Notes under the pieces: generated by a model
What the model was told of the DNA's origin: nothing
The model's database searches: none
What the model saw: only the letters and a program-made list of their open reading frames with translations
Shown: in pieces, positions 1 to 11,793 of the stretch
How the letters are laid out: the number at the start of each line of letters is the position of its first letter
How positions within the stretch are numbered: the first letter of the stretch is position 1
Program-made: the position numbers and the translations under genes
From: Ursus arctos
Taxonomy: Eukaryota; Chordata; Mammalia; Carnivora; Ursidae
Length of the DNA stretch: 64,000 bases
Assembly: GCF_023065955.2 (NCBI RefSeq)
Contig: NC_079873.1
Location: forward strand, 96,820,128-96,884,127
Direction: 5' to 3'

Positions 1-1289
1 AGAGGGAGGGCTGTGAATCCAGGGAGAAAAGGGATGATGTCAAGGCCCCCAAAACAAACTTTGCTGATCTTAAAATGACCAGCCTTATTCCTGAAACCGT
101 AAGGACTAACAGACATAAATCAGAGACAAAGACCATCGACAGTAAACATTGTAAGCCTGGTAATTTTTGCGAAAGAGCTTTGAAGTGGGGCTTTATATTG
201 CTTAAGAAATTCAAAAGAATTGCATCAGCTATAAAATTCCCAGGTTTCAACAAGCAAACTACAGAATTATTACACAGAAGCACTGTAAACCTCTGAGAGG
301 CTGAGAAAAGGCCTCTAAAGATTAGTCAGGTCTCTTCCTCTCTTGGGAAACTCTTGGTAGAGGCGTATTCCTCCTGAAAATCCTGGAGAAGAAATAACTG
401 GTTTCCACTTGACACAGGATAGCAGGAAGCTGTGCAATATTATTTGCCAAAACTAGCTGTTGTCTTTCATTTCTTGACTCTTTTCAATAATGTAAGTGTA
501 TTATGGCTTGTCAATAAGATGGTAACTTTCAAGAGTAAGCACGAAGGCTTATCTAAGTGATTTTTTTTTATCCCACCACTTTTATCTAGCACAGTGCTGG
601 ATAGTAGCACACACAAAAAAAATTAGATGTCAAGCTGGAAAGGTCTTTAAAGTTCCTAAGTCTGAGGTTTCAGGTTCTGAAAAATGGATTGGCCCCATAT
701 TTTGTAGAGTCGGTAAGTCTCCTAATCTGTAATTCTACTTAAAATGTGGGATTCCAGAAATCTAAAGGCTAGCCACAGATTTATCATATTAATCCTTTTC
801 CACTCTGTCTCAATGCTTTTATCTACATAATGGCAGTAATATACTTTGCACCCTATCTTGCCGGAGTAAAGAGGAATGGCACAATGACGTAAGCTAAAAT
901 CAAACGCTGAGCATGACTGCGCAAATGCCTACAGCTGAAAGAACTCTGTAGCTAAGTGGTTAAGACACAAGACAGGCTCATCAGCTGTGCCCACAGAGTT
1001 ACAGAGCTGTCCGCAAGGCTTTACCCAACAGAACCGAAAGAGCACGCACCTTTCCACATTCCGCGTGTACTCACCCACCCGAAGGATCCAGCCAGTTCTA
1101 TCCCTTCTTGGCATCCATTAGCAAGTCGACGAGCCACCCAATTAAATGGGAATAGTCTGCAAATGCCTATCAGACCAGTGGCTCCCATGACACACTCGCT
1201 GGGGCCATACCATGGCCAGCAGAAATGGCCACAGACCCCAGGCCCTGGGTTGCATCTCCACTTCCTCGCCCTTAGAGTGAGAGAATCCT
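1..1289. other. Unique intronic sequence
   Basis: No recognisable repeat or exon. The 73-codon frame at 75-296 has no protein similarity that I recognise. Confidence 0.5.
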
Positions 1290-1400
1290 TGTACCGAATT
1301 CATGAGACTGTTGCACAGATCACATCCCAGGAAGGCACCTAGACCAGTTCCTGGCACCTAGTTAGCATTCTGTCAGTGTCGGCCATCGTTATTAAGCTCT
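1290..1400 (+). repeat. MIR SINE fragment
   Basis: The 3' third of a MIR: ctggcacctagttagcattc corresponds to the CTGGCACATAGTAAGCGCTC block of the consensus, followed by a cgttattaa tail. Confidence 0.4.
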
Positions 1401-2597
1401 TACTGGGGTCACGGGCAAGGGGTGAGGACCGAGACACAAAACGAAGATCCTAGGCTGCCCTGTGTGGTCTCTTCTGTACCTTTCAGGCGACCGTGCTCCC
1501 CTCTCCAGGGAGTTAATTTTGGCTCTCCTCCATCAGAATCAGAACTTGTTCCTAGGAAAGGAGCGAGGAAGCTTATTTACATGACACGGGGGCGGAAAGG
1601 ACCGATGCACAACCTCACGCAGACATCTTGGGGTTTTTGGCGAGTGCAGGAAGCCTCGGGCCCCAGGAAGGAAGGCCTGCCTCTGGAATTGCAACACTGG
1701 CGATGGAGGATGGCTCCCTACAACCCTAACCTCATAGCCAGCCCCCCGTCTGTTCCACGTATTGCCAAGGCTAGGCCCCTTGCTGAAGAGAAGGGAAGGA
1801 TTAGAAGAGCTGGACCAGTGCGTTTGGTGGTTTTACTGGGCACATGTTCTGGAAAATAATAAAACAGAAAATGGCTTCATTCTCTTCGTTCACAAGCAAA
1901 TCGAAATGCCTAAAGGCAACTTCCGCTGAACAGACAACCTTTTTGGAAAATCTTGAAGCCAGTGGCTCCACCAAAAATATATCCATATTTTCATGTTTTA
2001 ATAAGCTGACAGAAAGTGGAGCATATGTCTTTTCTGACACATTTTAGGCTCTCCTGGATTCATAATATGCATATGTAATCCTAGAATCGTGAAACAAAGC
2101 TCAGTTTATGGTCTTCCATTTGTTTGGCTTAAAGCCGGCCCCTGTCGGGAAAGGGAGGAATGGCCAGGTTCTTTTTGCAGGTTCCCTTCCAGTCTCTCCT
2201 GCACCTGCAGGGGCATGTCCTGCAGCCATGGCCATGGGACTGGATGGACCTGGTCATGTGTGTGCATCACCCACGAGGAGGGGCGTGAAAAGAAAGTGAA
2301 GACAGCAGAGAGCGCGGGGGGATCTCTGGTCAGTGGGGGAGAGATTGTGTGAAGGAGTCTTTCTGTGGCCTTCGAGATGAACAGATAAGATAGAACAACT
2401 ACCCTCACTGACAAATCTAAAGTCAGCATCCTCCAAACCCCAACTTCCTCATCACTTTATCTTAGGGGTTGTCCCCACCAAGCAGACGTTCAAGAGTCCA
2501 TGGTACAGTGCCAATATCTTCTGAACACAGAAACAGGACACACGGTCTGACAGTATGTTTTCTTTTCCTTCTGGTTTTTCCAAGGCAGGCCTAAGGA
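1401..2597. other. Unique intronic sequence
   Basis: Moderately GC-rich, with overlapping frames up to 145 codons (1422-1859) on the + strand and 107 codons on the other strand. No splice sites or domains support them. No repeat identified. Confidence 0.45.
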
Positions 2598-2800
2598 TTT
2601 CAGTCCCAGTTCTGATATCGATCAGCTACATGACCTTGGGCAAAAACCTCTCTGAGCGTCTGTAAAGTGGCAATGGTTAAAGTATCTGCCTAATTGGACT
2701 CTTAACAAAAACTAAATGAGAGACGGTGGAAGTGCTTAGCAGTGTCGGATAAACAGAAATGCACCCAGTAAATGGTAGCTATTATTACCTATGGTGATGA
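2598..2800 (+). repeat. MIR SINE
   Basis: Contains the MIR landmarks in order: the tRNA-derived part, tacatgaccttgggcaa, the ctctgagcgtctgtaaagtgg block, aactaaatgag, and a 3' end similar to gtaaatggtagctattatta. Confidence 0.75.
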
Positions 2801-3269
2801 TCGAAATTTTGCAAACACGTCAACGTGAAACCTCATTTAGTTATCAACTTCGAGAAAAGGAGACACATGAAATTTGGCCTGCCCCAGAAAATCCTAGATG
2901 TCCTATCACTGTATCTGTAGGTACTGCTTCCCCTTCAGTTTAACAAGGCACAGAAAGAAGGCAACCTTCTCACTGACCTCACAATTCCTCGCAGCTACCG
3001 ATAAGCTATTTAGAGCACTGTGAATCCGATTTCTCTCCCGGCCCCTATCTTTTGTGCTCTTTGAATGTTCCAACTTGAAATTAGAGAAATATATCCATAA
3101 ACTATTTGCTTGTAGAGCTCACCTAATATGTCATTGAGAAATAGAAATTATTGCTTAACTGGAACCCACCAAAATGGAAAAGCAGTTATTTTAATTAATA
3201 TTGTTCAAAAGAAACCCCGCCATTTTACACTTCCAAGCACTGTTCCCATGTCTTTTGTCATCATTCGCA

Positions 3270-3425
3270 CCCAGTGAGGAGGGCTGGTTTACAGATGCAA
3301 AAAATTTATAGTCCCCAAAAAGGGAAGTGACTTGTCCAAGGTCGCACAGCTAATGAGTAATGAAAACAGGACTCAAGTCCAAGTTTCCTAACACCCAGTC
3401 CCAGGATCTTTCCATTCCACCAGCC
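3270..3425 (-). repeat. MIR SINE
   Basis: The complement of the MIR core: gtgacttgtccaaggtcgca followed by cagctaatgagtaa and a degenerate complement of the tRNA-like head ending in ccattccaccagcctgcca. Confidence 0.75.
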
Positions 3426-3544
3426 TGCCACATGATTTTAGGTCAAAAAATTATTCCCTTACTGACAATGATAGACTCGGACTTTACAGCAGGAGGTTTG
3501 AGGGCTAATGAGTAATTAGTTCTTCGGACCAATATCCTCCCTTG

Positions 3545-3785
3545 ACCGAGCATTCGCTAAGTGCCAGGCTCTGCACTAAGCCTTTTAAATGTACCATCTC
3601 CTTTCATCCTCACTACATTTCTACAGCCAGGTGCTCATGATTCTCATTTCACAGATAAGAAAGTGGAGGCGTGGCAGAGGGAAGTGATTTGCTTACCGCC
3701 ACGCTCCTGGTGAGAGATGAAGCCAGTTCCAGATGCCCTGTTTCCTAACTCCCAGTCAAGTGTTCTTTCTACTACTCCACACTGA
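3545..3785 (-). repeat. MIR SINE, near full length
   Basis: Starts gctaagtgccaggctctgca (3' part of MIR, complement), continues through tttcacagataagaaagtgg and ends in the head complement near ttctactactccacac. Confidence 0.75.
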
Positions 3786-5224
3786 CAGGAACTTCCAGCT
3801 CTCTTATTAACAAGGAAAGGATGTTATTTTTAAAGATGCTTTAGGGCAAAAAGATAAGCCAGTCCTCTCTCAATTCCTCATACTGATAGAGAAGTACAGA
3901 AAGCAGGCAAATCATGCCTAATCCCAAAGCCCTGACTGCACAGCTGTAGAAGGACAGCTAGGGACGCGGAATCCAACAGAGAGAACTCAGCGTACGGGCA
4001 CATCGCCTCTTACCTGCTCAAGCCCCGGGCTCCAATCACAGATGGTTCTCAACCGAATAGAAGGGTGACATAGGGGTAGTCCGTCTGTCGCTCCCTTCCT
4101 CCAGGGGGAGCTTAGGGCCCTGCTCTTGGTCCAATCTATCCCACACCCCTTACCACAATCAGCCTTGTTCCCCTTTCCCTAGAACTCTGCTAGATGCCTG
4201 AGCCAAGTCCCAAGTTCTCGTGGCTGGGGAGGACAGTGGTCGCACACCTCAGTGACATTTGCTTTTTAAGAAGTGCCTTCTAGGCCTTCACCTTCTGAGC
4301 GTCTGAATCGGGGGATGCAGACCCGGCTCTGCCCATGGCCCTCTCCCAGCCCAGTCCGAGGTGGGGATAGCCCGTTAGAAGGGGGATGGCGTATGGGTTG
4401 CTATGGTTAACTAACTCCCCGTTAATTGGAGCTTGACCGGCTTCATTTTCTTCCAGAAATTTTTTCCCTGAGGATACAAATGAGTGCAAATCATCCCAAA
4501 GACAGGAAAGGTGAAGTTCCCCGTGCACATTCAGCCCAGGAAGGCGAAAAATCAGTTCATTATTTCAAGACCTCTTGAGATGCTGTAAATACACAGTCAA
4601 CACAGAACAAAGATCTCTTTTTCCCCCCCTTACATTATTTATGTGCCATCTAAAAATTACATGCCCGTTCTCTTTCCAGCGCTGAGAGAGAAACATGCAT
4701 ATTCATGATCTGATAAATATTTAAGTGGGATTTATTTAAATGAGAGAGTCCATTTACAAACATTCCCTGGCTCTGAGATTTTATCCTGGGCACACAGAGG
4801 GAGGATAATTTCCTCTGGTAGATTCAAAACCTCCGCTGGCCACCTGCCCCCCTAAACTTGGAGCTCTTCCTTGAGAACTGGTGAATGCCACCCGCATTAT
4901 TTCAAGGGAGTCTTCCGTACCTCCTCCCTCCAGGCCTGCCTTCCTGCTCTGAGCTCATGCCGTAGGATCAGTCGTTGGCAAAATGCTAGAACTGGCAGTT
5001 TATTTGGGAGTGGGTGGGGGGACGGGTAGTACCAGCTTTCTTTGCCTAGGCACTTCCTCCTCCCCACTCTAGCCCCTCAGCGGCTACCACCACTGAAACC
5101 CCCGGCCTTGCAGGGTCCACCTCTCCAGCGGAGGGAGGACAGTTCTGTGATATCCCTAGTAGCCAGGACTGCGCTACCTTTCCCAGGAGGACATGCATTG
5201 TAACACAAAAGCATTTTGTCAGCA
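3786..5224. other. Unique intronic sequence
   Basis: No exon or recognisable transposon. Includes AT-rich blocks around 4650-4750. The 82-codon minus frame at 4280-4528 has no support. Confidence 0.5.
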
Positions 5225-5452
5225 CTCGTTTCCAAAGCGTGTATACGTACAGTGTTTTCTTTGCTCCTCAGAACAATCCTATGCGACTCCCAAGGCAGGA
5301 ATGTTTTTCTCCGTCTTAGAGATGAAGAAATAAAAGGACACCCTGCATGACCAACCTAAGTCACACGGCTAATGAGTTGCAGAGTTAGGACTCGAACTCA
5401 GGGTGCGACTCTGAGCCCTGGGCGCATTTCATTACGTACAGCTGCCTCTCAT
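5225..5452 (-). repeat. MIR SINE
   Basis: The complement of MIR: cctcagaacaatcctatgcg, then an altered gatgaagaaat block, aagtcacacggctaatgagt and ggactcgaactcagggtgc. Confidence 0.7.
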
Positions 5453-7074
5453 CGAGGAAGGATGCCCCGAGAGAAAGCCATAGCAACCCAAAGGGAAGAC
5501 TCACGGCGACCTCTCGGGCATCGCGGCTGTCGGAGGGGGACGTATTTGGGGATGCCTGGGACTGTACTCAACACCCTTCTGGGTTCCTGGGCACCACCCT
5601 GGCTCTAAGCCTTCCTAGTCCTATCCCACCCATCTTCCTTGCTCCCAAATTCTATTCGCCTGTTTTGTATCTCATTTGATCTAAACGTCATGAGCTGATC
5701 AGTGAATTCACCTGTAGGGCGAATCTGGGCTAGGGAATAAGTGCTGGTTAACGGCTCAAGGTATAACCTCTCCCAGGTTATACACACGTTTTTGCCAGAA
5801 GCTTCTAATGCCTTAAGGACACTGTGTACAGCAAAGATTTCAAGCAATGAGCCAGGCCAGCGAGGGCAATATCATTGTGCAAATGAACTTCACAGTTCTC
5901 TAACTTACACTGCCGAAGTCACCATCTGTATTCCGCCTGACTTACAGTTGCCAGATTAAAAAAACAGGCTGTCCAGCCAAGTTTGATTTTCATATAAATA
6001 ACAATTTTTTTAGTATAAGTATGTCCCAAATATTGCATTGGATATACTCACACTTACAGTTATGCACTGTTTATTCTACATTCAAATCTCCTGGGCTTCC
6101 CATTTTTTTATTCGTTAAATCTGTCAACCCCGGCTTAACTATAAGACCCGGCCTGCCGAGAACTATCATCAAAACAGAGCCAAGTGGGCATTTGCTGGCT
6201 TGTGACACTTGGTTGTGATTGATTCTATAGCACGTGACACTGTTGGACAGCCGAGAGCTGGTGAGGGAGGACGAGCGAAAGCAGCTCTGGGAGAAAGACA
6301 CATGGACCCCCCAGCCCATCAGGACACTGGTCTTAGTCACTTGTACATGACATAAAAGTAATGTCACCAGGCCTTCTTAGGAAATACAGTCAGTACTATT
6401 CGCCTCTCATCCCCAACTCCCCCCCCCCCCCCCGCCACAGCCATCTGCTGTGCTATTCTGCTCTTTGAAAAAGGAACAAGTTTTGGCAAATGCGAAGCCT
6501 TACATTTTCCGAGGGTGATCTGGGCCTCAGAAGGCATATTGCGAGCAAACAGCAAGGCGGGCGGGAGGGGCGTGGCCAGGCTGCTGCAGAGCCGGCAGGG
6601 CTGCCCACAGGTAATTAAACACCAGGCGTGGACCCCAGGAGGAAGAGTGGGAAGAGCTCCATGGCCAAAAAATATTAGGGTAGTGAAGTGGAGAATGTTT
6701 ACAAGCCTAATTAGCAATTTGCACAACTGCAGAGTTAAAAATTCTGCTAGTGTCAGGCAGCTTTGTGGACTATGGAAGTTGAACTGGACCCAAGGGAGGG
6801 GAGCACTGAGATCTTGCTAGTTGGCTACGTCCAGGGACGGAGGCACCTACTAAGAAGTTCAAACTGAGGAAACGACCAAATTAGGGCACGGACAGTAGAA
6901 GGACTCATTTCTCAGACAATACTGGAGGCAAAGGAAGGCACGCTTTGGAAATTAAGCTTTTGAGTAGTAACAATAATGACAGAATAGTGGTGATAATAAT
7001 GATAGCAAGACTTTAAAGCATCCATTTCCTCAAACACACACATTGAGTGTGTGAAACAAAGAAAGCTAGTCGAA
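5453..7074. other. Unique intronic sequence with a C15 tract
   Basis: No recognisable repeat apart from a run of 15 cytosines at 6419-6433. Overlapping frames of 98-120 codons on opposite strands near 6071-6820 are mutual shadows without support. Confidence 0.45.
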
Positions 7075-7200
7075 ACCTTCATTTTAGAGATGAGAGACAA
7101 AGGCCCAGAGAGGGGAAGTGACTTACTTAAGGTCACACAGCAGGTCAGCAGTGGTCTCCTCACTCCCAATCCAGTGCTGCATCCACTATTCAAGGATGCT
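7075..7200 (-). repeat. MIR SINE fragment
   Basis: The complement of the MIR core: agatgagagacaaaggccca, gtgacttacttaaggtcaca and cagcaggtcagcagtgg, then a head remnant. Confidence 0.7.
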
Positions 7201-7261
7201 TTTCTGGAGATTTTAAACCAGTTCAGTTTTTCTCCTCCACATTCTTTTTCCCCCCGATCCG

Positions 7262-8964
7262 TTTAGTTTAGTTTGATTTTGTTTTTATTGAGGTAAGAAC
7301 ACTTCATATGAGATCTATCCTCTTAAGAAATTTGAATTGCACAATACGGTATTGTTAACTATAGGCACAGTGTTAGCAGAATTTTGGACTTACTTGTCTC
7401 GTATAACTTCATACCCTTGAACAGCAACTCCCCATCTCCCCTTCTCTCCAGGCCCTGGCAACCACCATTCTACTCTGTTTCTGTGAGTTTCACTCTTCTA
7501 GTGTCTTTACATAAGTGGGATCATGCAGTATTCGTCCTTTCTGAGACTGGCTAATTTCATTTAGTGTGATGTCTTACAGGTTCAACCGTGTTGTCACATA
7601 CGGCAGAATTTCCTTGTCTTTAAAGGCTGAATAACATTCCATTGTAAGAACATAATACATTTTGTTTATCCATTCATCCGTCAGTGGACATTTAGGTTGT
7701 TTCCATATCTTGACTGTTGTGAATAATACTGCAGTGAACGCGGGCATGCAGATAGCTCTGAGATTCTGCCTTCGCTTTGTTTGGATATGGACCCACGAGC
7801 GGGACTGCCAAATCATATGGTAGTTCTATTTTTAATTTTTTGAATCTCCATACTGTTTTCCATAACATCTGCACCATTTTTAAATTCCTGCCAACAGTGT
7901 ACAAGGGTCCTAATTGCTCCACATCCTCATGAGTATTTATCTTTTCCGCTTGTTGTTGTTTTGTTTTTTTTAATAATAGCCATCCTAAAGGTATGTTTTA
8001 TTTTTTTATGTATTTATGTATGTATTTATTTATTTAGTGTGAGCAGGGATGGGAGGGGGCAGAGGGGAGGGGCAGAGGCAGAGGGAGAGAGAGAATCTTC
8101 AAACAGACTCCGCACTGAGCGTGGAGACTGACACAGGGCTCGATCCCACAACCCTGAGATCATGACCTGAGGTGAAATGACGAGTTGGATGCTCAACCGA
8201 CTGAGCCACCCAGCTATCGCCCTCTGTCCGTGTTTTAATCAGGTTATTTGGTTGCTTTACTGTTGAGTTGAAGGAGTTTCTTGTACATGTTGGCTATTAA
8301 CCTCTTATCAGATATATGGTTTGCAAATATTTTCTCTCCTCCTGCAGATTGTCTTTTCACTCTATTGATTGTTTCCTTTGCTGTGGAGAAGCTTTTTTAG
8401 TTTGATGTAGAACCACTTAGTGCTTTCGGTGTCATACCCAAGAAATCATTGCTTAGGATTTACAGATTCAGTGCAATCCATGTCAATCCCTATTTTTTTC
8501 AGAAATAGAAAAATCTCCTAAAATTCATATGAAACAACAAAAGACTTGAGCTAGTCCAAGCAACCTTGAGAAGGAAGAACAAAGCTGGAGGCGTTACATG
8601 TCCTGATTTCAAAATATATTACAAAGCTATAGTAAGTAAAACCAGTGTGGTACTGGCATAAAAACAGATACATAGACCAATGGAACAGAATAGAGAGCCC
8701 AGAAATAAACCCATGTATATTTAGTCAACCGATCTTTGACAAGGGTGCCAAGAACACACAATGGGGAAAGGATAGTTTCTTCAACCAATGATACTGAAAA
8801 ATCTAGATATCCATATGTGGAAGACTGAAGTGGGGCCCTTATCTTGCACCATACATAAAAATCAACTCAAAACGGATTAAAGATTTAAATGTAGGATCCC
8901 AAACTGTGAAACTCCTAGAAGAAAACATAGAGAAAAATCTTCATGACATCGGTCTATGCAATCA
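7262..8964 (-). mobile_element. L1 LINE, 5'-inverted (twin-primed), carrying a CAN-SINE
   Basis: An old L1 (L1MA-like). From 7262 to about 8455 it lies on the minus strand and covers the 3' UTR (ttgaggtaagaaca at the left edge; attgttaactatagg) and the end of ORF2. From about 8458 to 8964 the sequence switches to the plus strand and carries the immediately preceding ORF2 segment, ending gacatcggtct, which in an unbroken L1 runs directly into the gcaatgatttcttgg found at the inner end of the minus part. This is the pattern of twin priming. Residual ORF2 frames are seen at 7574-7922 (minus). A CAN-SINE sits at 7996-8222. Confidence 0.85.
7996..8222 (-). mobile_element. CAN-SINE (Carnivora tRNA-derived SINE)
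   Basis: The complement of the SINE: a T-rich tail, purine tract, gggctcgatcccacaaccct (B-box region) and ctgagccacccag (A-box region). It lies inside the L1; about 150 bp of L1 expected at the site are missing. Confidence 0.9.
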
Positions 8965-9269
8965 TTTCTCCTCTACATTCTTGCTCATCTAGTGCAATTT
9001 TTTAAATTCCAGAACCTTCTGGTTCCCTGCTTTTGAAGTTCACTTGGAAAACAGTCACCCTCTTCCCTCTCCCCACCACCTAGTCATCTGCCTTTGGATC
9101 ACTTTTTCCATCCTCTCCTTAAACTCCCACACAAGGGGATTATTTTCCATACATTACATTCTTTAATTGATAGAGACTCAGCTGGGTCCTGTAAAACAGC
9201 TGAGCAACGTAGGACCCCTTGCCCTTTCTCTGCCACTCAGCCATGAGCAGAGGAAGATTCTAAAATTCT

Positions 9270-9505
9270 GCTGAGGTGTGCCTACTGTGTGCCAGGTACT
9301 GCGCTGAAACGGTGCATGAATTTTATCTCATTCCATAGCGTAGTGCTCCCTCGTGTAGGCACCATGATAGTTCCCGTTTTGCAAGCAAGGATCCTGAGGC
9401 TCAGAGAGCTTCAGTGATATTCCTAAGGTGACACAGCTAGTAAGTCACACATGTGGAATTCGGATCCGAGCAATCTAATGCTAGTGTCCGTGCTCTTAGT
9501 CTTCA
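9270..9505 (-). repeat. MIR SINE
   Basis: Near full-length complement: ctactgtgtgccaggtactg, gaggctcagagagcttcagt, ggtgacacagctagtaagtc and a head ending gtgctcttagtc. Confidence 0.75.
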
Positions 9506-10199
9506 TGTGATCCCCTTGAGAACAGCTGACACACTGCTGTCACAGTACGTTTCCTCAACCGTGTCCTTATTGTGTTCTTCCCTACTGCCTCTTGATACGT
9601 GCTGTCCAGTATGGAAGCTACTAGACACATGTGGGTATTTAAATGTAACTTACATTAATTACAATTAAATGAAATTTAAAATGCGGTTCTGCAGTCCCAT
9701 CAGCCACATTTTAAATGCTCAAAAGCCACACAAAGTTAGTGGTTCCCATGCTGAACAGCCCAAATAGGGACCATTTCCCTCACTGCAGAAAGTTCTATTG
9801 GGCAGCCCTTCTCTAGAGGCTAAATTTTGAACTCCTCAGCCTGGTGTTTCAAGTATTCTGCAATGTGGTTCCTGCCAACTTTTTAGCACAAAGGCAGGAA
9901 ATGAGGAGGAAGAAATGAGGCTGGAGAAAGGAGCAGGAGCCTGAGGATGAGGGGCCTGCTGCACCACGCCGTGGAAGTGAGGCCTCATCCTGTAGAGTGT
10001 GATGGATTTCCTCCAAAGAATAGACAAAACCAGTGCACTTTGAGGCCTGAATCAAGCTCACCTCTTTCAGGAAGTCTGAGTAAAGAACCAGAGAGGTCTG
10101 AAGACCATGTCGCCCAGTGGACTGGATGCCCCCCGCAGTGACAGGAAGGGTTCCAGTGCTTGCAAAAAAGAGAAAGATCTCACATTCAAAATGGAGTCA
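9506..10199. other. Unique intronic sequence
   Basis: No repeat or exon recognised. Short frames of 63-71 codons overlap on both strands. Confidence 0.45.
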
Positions 10200-10390
10200 A
10201 GGACCTGTGCTCAAATCACAGCTCTGCCACTTAATTAGCTGTGTAATATCGGGCACTGCCACTTAACATCATTGAGCATCTGTTTGCCTCTCTGTAAATA
10301 GAGCCAATAATACCGACTCTCCAAATATGTGTGATGATCAGGTAAGATAATGAGGACAGTGAGCTAACAGTCTGGAGTAGGACCTGGACT
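10200..10390 (+). repeat. MIR SINE
   Basis: Shows caaatcacagctctgccact, tagctgtgtaatatcgggca and ctctgtaaatagagccaata, the MIR head and core in the + direction. Confidence 0.7.
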
Positions 10391-10865
10391 TTAAACTCCC
10401 CCGTGTGATTCTAAGGAGTAAGTAGGGTTGAAAACCATTGAACCATGCTCACTGAGGTCCCTTTCAGCTTTGAACTTCAAGCGCTGACCCCCAGTAAAAA
10501 AGATCAGAAGTCAGTTTGGACAAAATCCTTACCTGGGTCCTCACAGCAGGCTGCAGGCTTCAAGAGTGGTGAGTGTGGCAGCCATCATGGACAGCCCAGA
10601 TTTCCAACTCTAGGACAGCCACTTTGACCAGAGTGTAGGGTCCCTGTTGGCTTCCTGGCAGAGTTGCTCCCCAGCAAGTGACAGATGCACCCAGAACCTC
10701 CAGCCCAGGACTGTAACACCATGTGTCTTTATTGTCATTACAGAGTCATTAACAAGTCATTATAGAGCGACATGGATTTAGAGTTTGGATGTTGGTTCAA
10801 AGGTTTCTCCTATCACACAAAATCACTTTATTTCAAGGAAATAGAAGTTTCAAAACAGCAGGCAG

Positions 10866-11101
10866 GGGAGGTGGCGGGGGATGAGTGACACAGGTGAAGG
10901 GGATTAAGAGTACATCAATCAGGATGAGCACTAAGGGATGTTAGAATTGTTGAATCACTCCATTGTACACCTGAACCTAATATAACACTGTGCTGACTCT
11001 ACCGGAATGAAAAGGAAAACTTCATTAAAAAGGTACATTTTAGAACAGAAAAAACATATAACACTGTATGTTAACTATACTGGAATTAAAATTAAAAAAA
11101 G
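10866..11101 (+). mobile_element. Carnivore L1 3' end, short insertion with target-site duplication
   Basis: The terminal 3' UTR of a carnivore L1 (gttgaatcactccattgtac, cctaatataacactg) ending in an A-rich tail, flanked by a 13-bp direct repeat aaacagcaggcag at 10853-10865 and 11102-11114. The last ~45 bp of the 3' end are present twice: once at about 10977-11010 (diverged) and again at 11055-11095 (ataacactgtatgttaacta). Confidence 0.8.
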
Positions 11102-11114
11102 AAACAGCAGGCAG

Positions 11115-11413
11115 ATGGGAGTACAGGGGAATGCAAGGTGAAGAGGGTTGAGAAGAGCTGGCAGAGGGAGAGGGAACTGGGAGGGGAAGATTCTAAGGAA
11201 TGCAGAGAGCATCCTGTTGTGCCCCAGCAGAATAGCGCAGCAAAGGCTCATTTCCCAGCACTTCAATGCTCCAAAGACCTCTCTGTTAGCCAGCCCTTCT
11301 GCACATGAACAAAACACAAGGAAACTTGATGTTCCACCTCGTAGCTCAGGAATCCTTCAAGGCCTTGAAGTACCTCCTCAAATTACCAAAGAAAGATAAA
11401 ATTATGCTCACCC
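11115..11413. other. Unique intronic sequence
   Basis: Purine-rich at 11155-11195; otherwise nothing recognised. Confidence 0.4.
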
Positions 11414-11428
11414 TGATGTGGTATTATT

Positions 11429-11778
11429 TTTTTTATTATAATAATATTTGTATTATATTATGTTAGTCACCATACAGTACATCCCTGGTTTCCGATGTAA
11501 AGTTCGATGATTCCTTAGTTGCGTATAACACCCAGTGCACCATGCAATACGTGCCCTCCTTACTACCCATCACCAGTCTATCCCATTCCCACACCCCCTC
11601 CCCTCTGAGGCCCTCAGTTTGTTTCTCATAGTCCATAGTCTCTCATGCTTCATTCCCCCTTCTGATTACCTCCCCTTTCTTTATCCCTTTCTTCCCCTAC
11701 CGATCTTCCTAGCTCTTATGTTCCACAGATGAGAGAAACCATATGATAATTGTCTTTCTCTGCTTGACTTATTTCACT
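11429..11778 (-). mobile_element. Carnivore L1 3' end, 5'-truncated, with target-site duplication
   Basis: The complement of the same L1 3' UTR type as at 36.9 kb (poly-T side left; catacagtacatccctggtt, then a C-rich tract at 11590-11607). Flanked by a perfect 15-bp duplication tgatgtggtattatt at 11414-11428 and 11779-11793, so insertion limits are exact. Confidence 0.9.
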
Positions 11779-11793
11779 TGATGTGGTATTATT

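Noticed and set aside
1422..1859. 145-codon ORF in GC-richer sequence
   Set aside because: No homology recognised and no supporting exon structure; higher GC lengthens chance frames.
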